Source: Methylocaldum sp002005105
Lineage (GTDB): Bacteria; Pseudomonadota; Gammaproteobacteria; Methylococcales; Methylococcaceae
Assembly: GCF_051027545.1 (NCBI RefSeq)
Contig: NZ_CP194902.1
Coordinates: 3,906,001 to 3,970,000 of the forward strand
Direction of reading: 5' to 3'
Length of the DNA: 64,000 nucleotides
The notes under the pieces were generated by a model. The model was not told where the DNA came from. It did not search any database and saw nothing but the letters and a program-made list of their open reading frames with translations. Made by a program: the position numbers and the translations under genes. Below, in pieces: positions 8,178 to 17,914 of the stretch (position 1 is its first letter; each line of letters opens with the position of its first letter).

Positions 8178-11100
8178 AGAGCATCCGGGCAGCTGAAGGA
8201 CTTCAACGCCGCGAGCCCGAACGGATTCGTCACGCTGCCGGCGCGCAGCTCGTAGCGTGCGCTGTAACCCTCCACTCTAAACGTGACCAGGAACCGCTCC
8301 GGAAGCTCGGTCTGTTGCACCACGGCCTCATCCAGCAGACGGAAAAAAGCCCAACTGCCCTCTTTCGAGCGGCTGACCTGCCTTCCGTCCACGGCCTCGA
8401 ACACGACTCGAACGCCGGCTCCGGCCGACGGCCCCGGCCACTGGAGCCGCGTGACTTGCTCCGGGCCGTGCCGATAAACGACCTCCTGCCCTTCCAGGTT
8501 GAAGCGGAAAGTCGCCACGTTCTCATCCAAAGAAATCGGTTTGAGTTCGAACGACACTGCGGGCATTTGGCCCCCCGCAGAAAAAAAGGCGGAACGAATG
8601 GCGGCGGCATTCTGAAATTGGCGGATGGTCGCCGGCGAAAGTCCCAGAGATTGGTTGTCCATGGCGACTTCCGTCCACACCGGGCGGTTGACGTCGACGA
8701 AGGTCTTCAGATTGGATTGGAAAAACTGATCCAGGGCGCCGTTCGGCGCGAAGAATTTCGCAAAATCCATCAGCGTCGCGTCCTTCGAGCTGCCGCCCAC
8801 GAAGGGGTAGCGACCGCTGAAAGCGGCCTTGCACGGAGTGGCCACCGCCGTCTTGAGCATGCCGTTCAATTCGGACTTGGCTCCGGCCAGGGTTTGCCTC
8901 CATCCCACCGTCAGAAACGAGAGAAACCAGCTTTTCAAGGGTTCCGGCAAGCGCCCGAATTCGCTCTTGGCCTGGAGCAGCACGTCTCCGCCACCACCCG
9001 CGACTCGCCCGGAGGCACTTTTCAGCGCCTGTTCGCCGCTGAGAGCCGCGCTGCCGATTTGCAGCATGTAATCCCGCAGAGAGGCCACGGTTTGCAGGGT
9101 CGAATCCAGGGCCGCCGGCCGATCCGCGCTGCTCCGCACCAGATAGCTGAGGTCTTCGAACGCAGTCTCCACGCTCTGAACCGGGTCGGCTTGCGGAGCG
9201 CTGCCGGCGTCCACCTGGCGCGCGGCATCCAGCAGTTTCTGGGTACGGTCGTCGACCTTCGCCTCGGCGACAGCCGGAACTTTGTTCAGAAGCTGTGCGG
9301 TAAGCGAAGCGATCTTGGTCAGTGAGGTATTTTTTTCAACGGCTTCGAGCAATGGACGCACCGGGGTGGTCGGGCGAGACAATATGTCCAGCCACTCGAT
9401 CGTCTGATTGATGTCCTTGGGTCGGCGCAGCTTGATGCTATCCAAAAGGCCGCTCCACGCCTTCTGGTAATCGGCTAGATAAAGCGTCTTGAAATCGCCG
9501 TGCAGGCGTTGAATTTCGGACAGATCGACATTCGCCTGCTTGCCGAGCACCCAGTTCTCGGTCACCGCGTCCTTGACGAAATCGAAGCTTTTCTTGAGAA
9601 ACAGCTCGGAATAACCGTAAGCCGTAAACAAGCCCGGCACTGAAAGCGTCCCGATATCCCGTCCGTCCGCCGCGACGAACACCCGCGCACCGTCGGGCCC
9701 GAGCGCGGAATCGAGCTTGAAATCGTGAGAACGATCCAGTAGCGCTTCGTTCTTGAAACGGGCATAGAGCTGAATGGTCTGAGGAACTTGCGAAAGCTTC
9801 GCTCGCACGCCGGCGACCAGAGCTTCATCCATGGGCTGAGGATCGAGCCGCAACTTGAGAAGATTGTCGAGGTGGAGATTCAATCGGGCGAGCAAATCGG
9901 GTTCGGTGCCGAAACGGCTTTCCCAATCGCTGCGAATCCAGGGCGCTGCGATCTTGGCGTCCATGCGATCCGGCTGGCCGAGCATGAGATAGACCCGCAG
10001 AAGTTCGTAAAGAATATCGGGGTTGGAAGCTTCCGGGCCTGTCATGCGCTGCGCCAGGCGCTGAAGGTTGACCGGGAGGAAATAATCCCTGAGCCAGTGC
10101 TCGTAGGCATGATTCGCCGCGAGCTGGATTTTTTCGCCCTGGTAAAGCCCGAAATGCGCCAACCGGCCGGAATTTTCGTAGATGTCGTTGATCGCCAGCA
10201 ACGGATCGAGCTTGGGAATCAAGGTCCGGAGGCTCGACTGCCAATCGCTCCCATCGATGCGAGCCGCACGGTAGCGTTCGATTTCTTTCTCCACCTGCTC
10301 GATTGCGGAGGTATTTCGCTGGTAACTCACCAGCCAAAGGATGATGCAGCCCAGGGTCAGGACCAGCACCGATGCGTAAGCCCCGGCCTGGATCAGACGC
10401 CGGCGCCGCTCGACGCGGGGATCGAGGCCCGCCAAGTCGGCTTCCTGAAAGATGACCTCCTTAAGCAGGCGGGTGAGAAAGAAGCTCTTTCCCCTTCCGC
10501 TGAAGATCGGCGTCGCCTGGCGGTTGAGCCGGAACGTGGCGGCGAGTATGCCCATCACCCGGTCGATCGGCGTTCCTTCCTGGGTGCCGCTGGTCAGATA
10601 AATGCCGCGCAGCAGCGGACGGACCTCGTAGCGGTTCGCGCCGAAAGCGTCTTCGAGAAATTTCTCCATTGCCGGCTTCAAAAGCGCCATCTGCTGCGGA
10701 TAATCGAGAATCAGGCTGCGCCGCTGTACGTCGCGCTCCTCCTGGATGCGGCTCTGCATGCGCCTATTCAAGCGCTGAAGCAGTTCGTCGTAGCCGGACG
10801 AGAACCGGGCCAATACATCCACCGGCTGCTTGAAATCCTCCGCCGGGAAGGTTTCGCCCCAAACCTGAGCGCGCTCTTCCTGCGTGAGGTCGGCGAAGAA
10901 ATCGTTGAATCCCGCGACCAAATCGCACTTGGTGAACAGCATGTAGACGGGGAATCGGATTCCCAGTGTCGAATACAGCTCCTGGACGCGCTGACGGATC
11001 GCCTTGGCATGCAAAGCGCGTTCTTCCTCGGTGTGCTGGAGCAAATCCGAGAGGCTCAGGGTCACGAGTACCCCGTTGATCGGCCGGCGCGGACGGTGTT

Positions 11101-11746
11101 GCTTCAGCAGTTTGAGAAAGCCGCCCCATTCCGCCGCATCTACCGCCTGATAGCTCTCCTGAGTGGTGTACCGACCGGCGGTATCGATCAGTACGGCCTC
11201 GTCGGTGAACATCCACTCGCAATTCCGCGTGCCGCTGACGCCGCGGATGGGCTGCGAGCCCAGCCGGTCGGCCAGGGGGAACTTCAGCCCCGAATTCAAC
11301 AAAGCCGTCGTCTTGCCCGAACCCGGCGGGCCGATGATGACGTACCAGGGCAGCTCGTACAGGTGCTGCTTGTCGCCTCGGGTTTCGCGCAGCAGTTTCA
11401 GAGCCTTCGTGAAATTCTCGGTCAGCAGTTCGATATTCTCGTCGGCCGCCACCGCTTCGGCGGATTTTCCCTCGCCACCCTCGCCCGGTGCGGCGAGATC
11501 CTTCACCAGTTGCTGCTCCTTGCGTCCCGCCCGGATTTCCGCCACCAAACGCCAGATCACCCAGACCACGACCGCCACGGCCATGGTCAAGCCCCGAGCC
11601 CATTCGGACGCCAAGGGTTCTGAACCGGCGATCCCGATCAATGGGCCGACGAACCAGATCAAGGCGCATAGGGCGATCATCCCGATCGCCTGAATTACCC
11701 ATTTTTTTTTCAAGAAATTGATGACGCCTTTCACGACTTGCCTCAC
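8174..11746 (-). CDS. tssM: TssM (IcmF), T6SS inner-membrane complex protein
   Basis: A 1190-residue protein. Two N-terminal membrane segments (about 17-40 and 51-67) are followed by a cytoplasmic NTPase domain with Walker A GPPGSGKTT (139-147) and LIDTAGRY, a third membrane span (about QAGAYASVLVLTLGCIILWLVSY), and a large periplasmic IcmF-related part. TssM spans the envelope between TssL and the outer-membrane lipoprotein TssJ. Presence of an intact Walker A is worth noting because some TssMs lack it. It overlaps tssL (upstream) and tagF-pppA (downstream) by 4 bases each, showing one operon. Confidence 0.98.
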   Translation of the reverse strand: MRQVVKGVINFLKKKWVIQAIGMIALCALIWFVGPLIGIAGSEPLASEWARGLTMAVAVVVWVIWRLVAEIRAGRKEQQLVKDLAAPGEGGEGKSAEAVAADENIELLTENFTKALKLLRETRGDKQHLYELPWYVIIGPPGSGKTTALLNSGLKFPLADRLGSQPIRGVSGTRNCEWMFTDEAVLIDTAGRYTTQESYQAVDAAEWGGFLKLLKQHRPRRPINGVLVTLSLSDLLQHTEEERALHAKAIRQRVQELYSTLGIRFPVYMLFTKCDLVAGFNDFFADLTQEERAQVWGETFPAEDFKQPVDVLARFSSGYDELLQRLNRRMQSRIQEERDVQRRSLILDYPQQMALLKPAMEKFLEDAFGANRYEVRPLLRGIYLTSGTQEGTPIDRVMGILAATFRLNRQATPIFSGRGKSFFLTRLLKEVIFQEADLAGLDPRVERRRRLIQAGAYASVLVLTLGCIILWLVSYQRNTSAIEQVEKEIERYRAARIDGSDWQSSLRTLIPKLDPLLAINDIYENSGRLAHFGLYQGEKIQLAANHAYEHWLRDYFLPVNLQRLAQRMTGPEASNPDILYELLRVYLMLGQPDRMDAKIAAPWIRSDWESRFGTEPDLLARLNLHLDNLLKLRLDPQPMDEALVAGVRAKLSQVPQTIQLYARFKNEALLDRSHDFKLDSALGPDGARVFVAADGRDIGTLSVPGLFTAYGYSELFLKKSFDFVKDAVTENWVLGKQANVDLSEIQRLHGDFKTLYLADYQKAWSGLLDSIKLRRPKDINQTIEWLDILSRPTTPVRPLLEAVEKNTSLTKIASLTAQLLNKVPAVAEAKVDDRTQKLLDAARQVDAGSAPQADPVQSVETAFEDLSYLVRSSADRPAALDSTLQTVASLRDYMLQIGSAALSGEQALKSASGRVAGGGGDVLLQAKSEFGRLPEPLKSWFLSFLTVGWRQTLAGAKSELNGMLKTAVATPCKAAFSGRYPFVGGSSKDATLMDFAKFFAPNGALDQFFQSNLKTFVDVNRPVWTEVAMDNQSLGLSPATIRQFQNAAAIRSAFFSAGGQMPAVSFELKPISLDENVATFRFNLEGQEVVYRHGPEQVTRLQWPGPSAGAGVRVVFEAVDGRQVSRSKEGSWAFFRLLDEAVVQQTELPERFLVTFRVEGYSARYELRAGSVTNPFGLAALKSFSCPDAL

Positions 11747-13065
11747 TGGATCAGGATGTCCACGCGCCGATTGATGGCCCGGTGCTCGGCCGAGTCATTC
11801 GGAACCAGCGGTTCGTAATCGGCCCGCCCTTCGAAGCGAATCCTGCCCTGCAAGGCGGCGGAGGTCTCCAGAAGTTCCGCGACGTGCTTGGCGCGGGAGG
11901 TCGACAATTCGAAGTTGGACGGAAAGCGGGCGGAAAAGATGGGCTTGTTGTCCGTATGGCCGGTGACCAGGGCGCCGTCGCCGCCGGACTCCAGTTCCTT
12001 GGCGATCTTGGCCAACATCGGAACGAACTCCGGCTTAACGCGATCGCTGGCCGAGTCAAAGGAATTCCGAATCCGCAAGATTCGATCGTCCACCACTTCC
12101 ACCATATTCCGGGAAATCTCCCAAGCCAGTATGGGTTTGAATCTTTCCGTCTTCGAGACCGGTTTCGGTGCCGGTACGGGTGCCGGCGTCGCGACCTTTT
12201 GAACCGGAAGGTTCACCTCGTCTTTCGCCAAAGCGAACAGATCGCGGGCGACGGGGTCCGACGCGGAATTGACGGCAAAGGCGAAGCCCAAATAGACCAG
12301 AACGAGCAACGCCGCGGCACCCGCCGCGATCACCCAGATCGGCACGTAGCGGACGATCGGGTTGCGTACGTCCTTGAGCCCCTGCCAACGAATCGACAAA
12401 TCCCGCTCGAAATCTCCTCGAAGGCGCTGAATCAGCTGATACAGCTCGCTGCGCACGCGCTCCAATTGGCTTGCGCCGTTCTGCACGATGCGGTACTTGC
12501 CTTCGAGGCCGAGATTCAAACACAGCCAGAACAACTCGATCAGGTTCAGATTTTGGGCCGGCTGGCGCGCCAAATGCTCGAGAAACTGGAAGAACTTTTC
12601 GCCGCCCCAGGCTTCCTTGTGGAAGATCACCAAAAGGCTTTGGTGCCCCCAGTTGCTTTGCGCGCCCCAAGGAGTGTTCAGAACTGTCTCGTCCAGCAAG
12701 GTACAGAGCGCGTAGCTGGCGATGCGCGCATGCTCCTGCGTGACCCCTTGCCGCAGCACCCGGTTTTCGAAACCGCGCAGCTCGCTGACCAATTGCTGCT
12801 GAAGCTCGGCCACCGCTTGATGGACCGCCGTGCTGCGCAGCCGGGAAACCAGGGAGAGCAGCGACAACGCCGCCGTCACCACCGGATTTTCGCCGTATAC
12901 CGCTTGCCGGCGCGCATCCAGTTGCACGTCGGGCACCCGGATCGGAGGCGGTTCGGGTGGCGGCGCCGCCGCAGCGGGCGTGGCACGGCGACGCCCGCCG
13001 GGCGTCGGCCGTATTACGGTTTTGTCTTCGTCGTCGAAGGGTGCGAAGGGATCGTCTGAATTCAC
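11743..13065 (-). CDS. tssL: TssL (DotU) with C-terminal OmpA peptidoglycan-binding domain
   Basis: A 440-residue protein. After a Pro-rich N-terminus come the DotU/IcmH domain (NPVVTAALSLLSLVSRLR; ALCTLLDETVLNTPWG; FFQFLEHLARQPAQNLNLIELFWLCLNLGLEGKYRI), one membrane span (VIAAGAAALLVLVYLGFAFAV) and an OmpA-like domain (LVTGHTDNKP, NFELSTSRAKHVAELL, GRADYEPLVPNDSAEHRAINRRVDI). The OmpA part anchors the membrane complex to peptidoglycan, a role given to TagL or TagN in systems with plain TssL. It overlaps tssM by 4 bases. Confidence 0.97.
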   Translation of the reverse strand: MNSDDPFAPFDDEDKTVIRPTPGGRRRATPAAAAPPPEPPPIRVPDVQLDARRQAVYGENPVVTAALSLLSLVSRLRSTAVHQAVAELQQQLVSELRGFENRVLRQGVTQEHARIASYALCTLLDETVLNTPWGAQSNWGHQSLLVIFHKEAWGGEKFFQFLEHLARQPAQNLNLIELFWLCLNLGLEGKYRIVQNGASQLERVRSELYQLIQRLRGDFERDLSIRWQGLKDVRNPIVRYVPIWVIAAGAAALLVLVYLGFAFAVNSASDPVARDLFALAKDEVNLPVQKVATPAPVPAPKPVSKTERFKPILAWEISRNMVEVVDDRILRIRNSFDSASDRVKPEFVPMLAKIAKELESGGDGALVTGHTDNKPIFSARFPSNFELSTSRAKHVAELLETSAALQGRIRFEGRADYEPLVPNDSAEHRAINRRVDILIQ

Positions 13066-13134
13066 TTTGGCTTTTCCTGGACGGCTAGGCAGGACGGGAT
13101 GTCGGATTCAGTTCACGGGCGGCGTGCATTGGCA

Positions 13135-14472
13135 TCAGGTTTTCTTGATCGCCCACAATTCCAGTTCGAGTCCCGGAAAATTGCCGCCGATATGGATCGC
13201 GAATCCCCCGGAAACCGACATTTTTCTCCACAGCTCGCTTTGCTTGTCGAGTTCGAAATAGGAGAAGCCGGCGTGATAGGGAATCTGACGGGGAGCCACC
13301 GGCAAGGGATGTACGGAAATTCCCGGAAGCGCCGACCGCACCAGTTGCTGGATTTCCTCCACCGGCCCGATCTTGACCTGGGGAGGGAAGTGGTTGCGCA
13401 GAAATTCCGGCGGTACCTGCGCATTGGCGGCGAGAACGAAAACGGCATTCTCCAGAAGTTTGAGGTCCGGCCGTTTCGCGCCGTATACCCCGAACTTCGG
13501 CTTGCTGAGCGGGATTTGAATGGCGTTTTGCTCCAACACCATGCTGAGGAGCTGCCGCAACTCCTCCATCACAGGCGTGAAACATTTCTGCAGATCGTCG
13601 TGCTGGTATACCGGAAAGCCGATCGGCCGCTTGGACGGACGATAGAAGGTCGCCAATTCGCCGGCCATCTGCACCGCCAGGCGGTAAAAATCCTCGGGAT
13701 GCAGCGCCGCGGTGTTGGCCAGATGCTCCAGCAAGGGCTCGTAACGGTTGATAATCTGAAGCAGCATGAAATCGGCGATTTCCGCCACGCCGCCTTTCCC
13801 GGCCTCGGCCACGCGGCCGGCGAGGGCTTCGCCGCGAGTATGCAGCAAACCGTGCAGTTCCCGGAGGAATCCGCCGAGCAGCCCCGTTCCGAAACAATTG
13901 AGGCCCGGCGCGATATATCGCTCGTCCAGGACCACCGTTTTGTCGGCGCGAACTTCGATGATGCGGGCTACCCCCAGACAGACGTAGCCGGAGCGCTCCT
14001 GCCGTTCGAGCATCAAGCGGGTGCGCATTTTGCCGATTTGCACCGGAAACCGTCCGTCGGCGCCGCTATTGTGGTCCCGCACCTCGCGCTCGCCGAGACG
14101 ATACCGAGCCAAACTGTCCTCGAACGCTTCGCTGTCGATCTCGGCCGAGTCCGGGCGCCGAACGGGAAGCGACAGATACACGACGTTGTCTTTGACGTCG
14201 TCGGGCGCGTCCAGGGGCAAGGGAAGCTCGTTGTCATCCGGCAGATTAAACGGAGTGCCGTCGGGAAAAACGCCCCGCACTTCAACCAGCGCCAGTTTGC
14301 CGACAGCTAGTTGCCGCGGATCGAGCTTCAGCGTGCCGAACCCCCAATCGAACGGTCGCAGACCGCGGCACCGGCCGTCGACCAACGCCTCCAGATAACG
14401 GTCGTGTTGCTGAAAATGCTGCGGACGAAGAAACATTCCCTCCGACCACACCACTCTGCTGTATTCGGACAT
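13135..14472 (-). CDS. tssK: TssK, T6SS baseplate protein
   Basis: A 445-residue protein beginning MSEYSRVVWSEGMFLRPQHFQQHDRYLEALVDGR, the near-universal TssK opening, with conserved later blocks (LLQIINRYEPLLEHLANTAALHPEDFYRLAVQMAGELATF; VPPEFLRNHFPPQVKIGPVEEIQQLVRSALPGI). TssK trimers link the baseplate wedge to the TssL/TssM membrane complex. It lies between tagH (21 bases upstream) and tssL (69 bases downstream), the common tagH/tssJ-tssK-tssL order except that tssJ has moved to the other strand. Confidence 0.97.
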   Translation of the reverse strand: MSEYSRVVWSEGMFLRPQHFQQHDRYLEALVDGRCRGLRPFDWGFGTLKLDPRQLAVGKLALVEVRGVFPDGTPFNLPDDNELPLPLDAPDDVKDNVVYLSLPVRRPDSAEIDSEAFEDSLARYRLGEREVRDHNSGADGRFPVQIGKMRTRLMLERQERSGYVCLGVARIIEVRADKTVVLDERYIAPGLNCFGTGLLGGFLRELHGLLHTRGEALAGRVAEAGKGGVAEIADFMLLQIINRYEPLLEHLANTAALHPEDFYRLAVQMAGELATFYRPSKRPIGFPVYQHDDLQKCFTPVMEELRQLLSMVLEQNAIQIPLSKPKFGVYGAKRPDLKLLENAVFVLAANAQVPPEFLRNHFPPQVKIGPVEEIQQLVRSALPGISVHPLPVAPRQIPYHAGFSYFELDKQSELWRKMSVSGGFAIHIGGNFPGLELELWAIKKT

Positions 14473-14493
14473 ATCGGTTCCTGTTGTATTTTC

Positions 14494-16068
14494 TTATCGC
14501 GAACGGGCCGATTGCAGTATGCGCATCTGCCGCTCGTAAACTTCCCCGAACTCCTCTCCGAAAAAGTTCTCCAGAATCTCGTTGACCAGTTCCGGATACG
14601 CTTTTCCGTAGGCATCCCAGCATTTCGCCTTCTTCTGAAAGACGATGGCATCCTCGTAAAGCTTTTCGAACCCTTGGGGATCGAACCGCCTCAAGGCCGC
14701 CGCCAGCGACGCCTGAATCCCCGCCGTCATGGCCATCTGATGATTCATGAGGTCGGCGAATCCCCCCCGCACCGCCTCGACGGGATCAGAGAATCCCGGA
14801 TGGTTGCGCGCCAGCATGATCTTGAGCGCGTCGTCCACGTTCGGGGTAAATTTTAGCGGGTTATTGTCAACCGGACGCATGGTGGTAACAGAAACGCGAA
14901 ATTGGCTTTTCAATTCCGCACGTGCCCGCATGACGGTCATCATGCCCTCGACGAAGCTGCGGAGCAGAACGCCCACGGTATTCATGACCGCCGCCATGTC
15001 CTCGTCCTTCACCCATCCAGTGGCGGGCGCGATTCCGGCACCGGCCAAAAAAGACGCGAACAACTCGCGGTCTGCCGCACTCTTCGAAACCGAGGAGGAA
15101 CCGTCCGGCAGCACGGCCGAAACAGGTTCCGGAGCGGCCGGCGATGTGGCCGCACCGCTTAGATCTACCGGTGCGTCATCCACTGGCGGAACGCTGGCAC
15201 GAGGCGGTATCGGCGCATCGGGCGGCAATCCCGCCGCTTGTCCGCCGTGAGCGGCGCTCTCGGTTCTCGCAGAACCCGGCATCTCCTCGAATCCGCCGAG
15301 CGGTCCGATTTCGGGCATCGAGTCATGCGAGTCGGCGGATTCGGTTGCGCCGGGGCCGAGTTCGTTCAAATCGAGCCCTTTAAAGAAATCGTCCGGCGGT
15401 TCCCAACTTTCCGGGGCGAGGGTGGAATGCCCCGATCCACTTTCACTCGCATCCAGGTCACGCAACAGGTCTGTCAAATCGAAATCGGGCAGTGCCGCTT
15501 CTTCCGGTTTGTCAGCGATATCGGGCGGAATAAAACTGTCATGAAAAGGCGATGCGTCGGGCTGATCGATGAAACTCGGTCCCGACGGCTGGGATCTCTC
15601 CGGTTCCGGCGGAGGAAGATCGAACGGCGAGTCCCACGTCGGCGGCTCGGGCCAAGCTGCAGATTCCGGTACGGGCGCGGCGGGCGCCTCGTGCGAAGCT
15701 TCGAACGGATCGAAGCCGAACGGCGCTTCCTCGGGCTCTGCCGGCGGAAGCGACACTTCGACGACCGCGATTTCATATTCGCCGATCTTCAGTACGTCCC
15801 CATTCGACAGCGGCGCGGTGTCGTGCTGAAGGAGAAGGTCTTTATTGACAACATAGGTGCCCGCCGTGCTCAAGTCGGTGAAACAGTAAACGCCGTTCCG
15901 ATACTCGATCGAGCCGTGCCTGCGGGAAATGAACTTGTCGGGATCCGGCAAAACGAAGCGGTTGTCGGGCGAGCGACCTACCGAACCGCCTTTCTGGTCG
16001 AAGGTGCAGGATGGTTCCTCCGGAACGGGAGCGCCCTTGTAGCTGAGAACTTTGAGGATGAGTGCCAT
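14494..16068 (-). CDS. tagH: TagH, FHA-domain T6SS activator
   Basis: A 524-residue protein with an N-terminal FHA domain (GRSPDNRFVLPDPDKFISRRHGSIEY, then TDLSTAGTYVVN), which binds phosphothreonine, and a C-terminal TagH domain (ASFLAGAGIAPATGWV, GVLLRSFVEGMMTVMRARAELKSQFRVSVTTMRPVDNNPLKF, ANPGF-like ARNHPGFSDP, and FFGEEFGEVYERQ). The middle (about 110-330) is a long acidic, Pro-rich linker. In the threonine-phosphorylation pathway, a PpkA kinase phosphorylates the FHA protein and PppA reverses it; PppA is present here as a TagF fusion. It is probably the first gene of the minus-strand operon. Confidence 0.94.
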   Translation of the reverse strand: MALILKVLSYKGAPVPEEPSCTFDQKGGSVGRSPDNRFVLPDPDKFISRRHGSIEYRNGVYCFTDLSTAGTYVVNKDLLLQHDTAPLSNGDVLKIGEYEIAVVEVSLPPAEPEEAPFGFDPFEASHEAPAAPVPESAAWPEPPTWDSPFDLPPPEPERSQPSGPSFIDQPDASPFHDSFIPPDIADKPEEAALPDFDLTDLLRDLDASESGSGHSTLAPESWEPPDDFFKGLDLNELGPGATESADSHDSMPEIGPLGGFEEMPGSARTESAAHGGQAAGLPPDAPIPPRASVPPVDDAPVDLSGAATSPAAPEPVSAVLPDGSSSVSKSAADRELFASFLAGAGIAPATGWVKDEDMAAVMNTVGVLLRSFVEGMMTVMRARAELKSQFRVSVTTMRPVDNNPLKFTPNVDDALKIMLARNHPGFSDPVEAVRGGFADLMNHQMAMTAGIQASLAAALRRFDPQGFEKLYEDAIVFQKKAKCWDAYGKAYPELVNEILENFFGEEFGEVYERQMRILQSARSR

Positions 16069-16574
16069 GATGCGTGCTTCGGTTGAGCCCCTGATTGTCA
16101 GGCATTAAGCATAGACAATCGTAACGACGGAAAACTGAGGCCCCCGGAAAAACCGGCCATGTCCGAAGCGATCCAGGGTCTCAGCCCATCCTGCCTTCCC
16201 TGAACCGTTTGTATTCGTTCCATCGAGTCGCCGATAGCTTACACGCGAACGCCGGACAGGCAAAACGCGGTTCGGATACGATACCAGCCGCTTGCCGACC
16301 ACGGCATCGAGAGCTAAGCTCAAAGCCGGTGTATCAACTTAAAGAGGGAAGAAGACCGCGCTGCACGGGCAAAGGCCCTTGGGCCGCGCCCACCGCTCAC
16401 CAACTTCCATGGGCACGCTATGCTTTACTCGCCCGTCCGTGGGGCTCGCCCTTCGGCTAGGCTTCGCCTGTTCAAATTTGCTCCCGGCAGATTTGTGCCC
16501 ATCCTACAACGCTTCTGATTTAGGGTGTAACGCCAGAATTTCCTTCGTTTATAGAGTCAGCCAGAGTCTTCCCA
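16069..16574. other. Divergent intergenic region between tagH and tssJ
   Basis: About 500 bases without a supported gene. It must carry promoters for the minus-strand T6SS operon and for tssJ on the plus strand. The middle (16,400-16,510) contains scraps of the kind of GC-rich dispersed repeat seen between genes in this group (GGGCACGCTATGC near 16,409 and GTGCCCATCCTACAA near 16,495, facing each other). No clear sigma-54 or Fur site was found by eye. Confidence 0.4.
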
Positions 16575-17075
16575 ATGCGTGTAACCACAGTTCTCCCGAT
16601 CCTTGTAACCTTTCTTCTCCTCGCGGGATGTGCGGCGGATGAGCCCAAACCGACTCCACCACCGCCCACCGTCGTACAGTTGAGGATCGAGGCGCTGCCC
16701 GATATCAATCTCGACGGCGAGGGCCGTCCGTCGCCTTTGTTGCTTCGCGTGTATCAGCTTAAGGAGCTGGCCGCCTTCAACGGCGCCGACTTCTTCCAGC
16801 TTTATCAGAATGAAAAAAGCGTCCTCGGCGCAGATATCGCGGGCAAGGAGGAATTCATTCTGCGTCCCGGAGAGAAGCGCGAGCTTTCTTTCGAAGCAAA
16901 ACCCGACGCAAAGGCCGTCGGGGTGTTCGCGGCTTACCGCGATCTCGATTCGGCCCAATGGCGAGCCTCCGCTGCGATCCCTCCGAATACCACAAGCATC
17001 ATCAAACTGCGCGTAACCAGCGACCGGCTCGACTTGGGATCTCCCGAACCGACCGATGAAGCGCCCGCCAAATAG
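16575..17075 (+). CDS. tssJ: TssJ (VasD/SciN), T6SS outer-membrane lipoprotein
   Basis: A 166-residue lipoprotein with lipobox LLAGC (Cys19) followed by Ala-Ala-Asp. The mature part matches TssJ: VVQLRIEALPDINLDGEGRPSPLLLRVYQLKELAAFNGADFFQLYQNEKSVLGAD, LRPGEKRELSFEAKPDAKAVGVFAAYRDLD, and a final beta-strand. TssJ ties the periplasmic end of TssM to the outer membrane. It is on the opposite strand from the other T6SS genes and heads a group of three lipoprotein genes; its 3' end overlaps the next gene by 20 bases. Confidence 0.95.
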   Translation: MRVTTVLPILVTFLLLAGCAADEPKPTPPPPTVVQLRIEALPDINLDGEGRPSPLLLRVYQLKELAAFNGADFFQLYQNEKSVLGADIAGKEEFILRPGEKRELSFEAKPDAKAVGVFAAYRDLDSAQWRASAAIPPNTTSIIKLRVTSDRLDLGSPEPTDEAPAK

Positions 17076-17901
17076 GTTCGTCGCCGCCGCGTTGTTTTCG
17101 GTCCTGCTAATTGCCGGCTGCGCATCGCCCACTCAGCGGATCGAAGACGCGGCGGCGCGCTTCGGATACCGGCCACTCGGTCTGGAGGGAAACGGCTTCC
17201 GGCTCGCGGCATTTTTCAAGCCTGGTGCGAAAGACGCCGGAAACAGCTTGCATGTCTATCTCGAAGGCGACGGAACGCCCTGGCTATCGCGCCGGACGAT
17301 CTCGGACGACCCTACTCCCCGCGATCCGGTCATGTTGAGGCTGATGGCCTTGGACGAAGGCCCGGCTCTTTATCTCGGGCGTCCTTGTTATTACGGGCAT
17401 TCGGCCGATCTCGGCTGTTCGCCGGCGCTGTGGACGCATAGAAGGTACGGCCCCGAGGTGGTCGACAGCCTGGCGCACGCCTTGCGGAGCTTCCTTTCGA
17501 AAAACCGCTTCGAGCGGCTGGTTCTGTTCGGACACAGCGGCGGCGGCGCGCTGGCCGTTCTGCTGGCACCGCGTTTCCCGGAAACCTCCGCCGTCGTGAC
17601 CTTGGCCGGAAATCTCGACATCGAGTCCTGGACCGCCCATCACGGATACAGCCCTCTTGCAGGCTCGCTGAACCCGGCCGAAATCAAGGCTAAGGGCGTC
17701 ATCGAATACCATTATCTCGGCGAGACCGACCGAGTCGTCCCGCCCTCCGTCTTCGAACCGATCGCCAAACGGCGCCCCCGGGCCCAGGTTTTCGTGCTTC
17801 CCAACTTCGATCACCACTGTTGCTGGCAAGAAGTCTGGAAAGGCATTCTGCAAAAGACGGCCGATCTCGGATCAAACTCCGCAAGCGCCCATGCACAATG
17901 A
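17056..17901 (+). CDS. Alpha/beta-hydrolase lipoprotein
   Basis: A 281-residue protein with signal peptide and lipobox LIAGC (Cys22), so it should be membrane-anchored outside the cytoplasm. The mature part is an alpha/beta hydrolase: HVYLEGDGTPW (oxyanion strand), nucleophile elbow LFGHSGGGALA (Ser161), probable acid Asp225 (LGETDRVVPP), and a histidine pair DHHCC (253-254). Four cysteines (111, 121, 255, 256) could form disulfides. The 20-base overlap with tssJ suggests coupled expression. Substrate unknown: an esterase or lipase acting on lipid or peptidoglycan-linked ester is possible, and a role with T6SS is inference from position only. Confidence 0.85.
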   Translation: MKRPPNRFVAAALFSVLLIAGCASPTQRIEDAAARFGYRPLGLEGNGFRLAAFFKPGAKDAGNSLHVYLEGDGTPWLSRRTISDDPTPRDPVMLRLMALDEGPALYLGRPCYYGHSADLGCSPALWTHRRYGPEVVDSLAHALRSFLSKNRFERLVLFGHSGGGALAVLLAPRFPETSAVVTLAGNLDIESWTAHHGYSPLAGSLNPAEIKAKGVIEYHYLGETDRVVPPSVFEPIAKRRPRAQVFVLPNFDHHCCWQEVWKGILQKTADLGSNSASAHAQ

Positions 17902-17914
17902 ATGCTACATTTTT

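Noticed and set aside
9788..11623. Long plus-strand open frame (611 codons) opposite tssM
   Set aside because: It mirrors the coding frame of tssM in GC-rich DNA; the translation has no domain and tssM is certain.
11782..13059. Plus-strand open frame opposite tssL
   Set aside because: Antisense shadow of tssL with no features of a protein.
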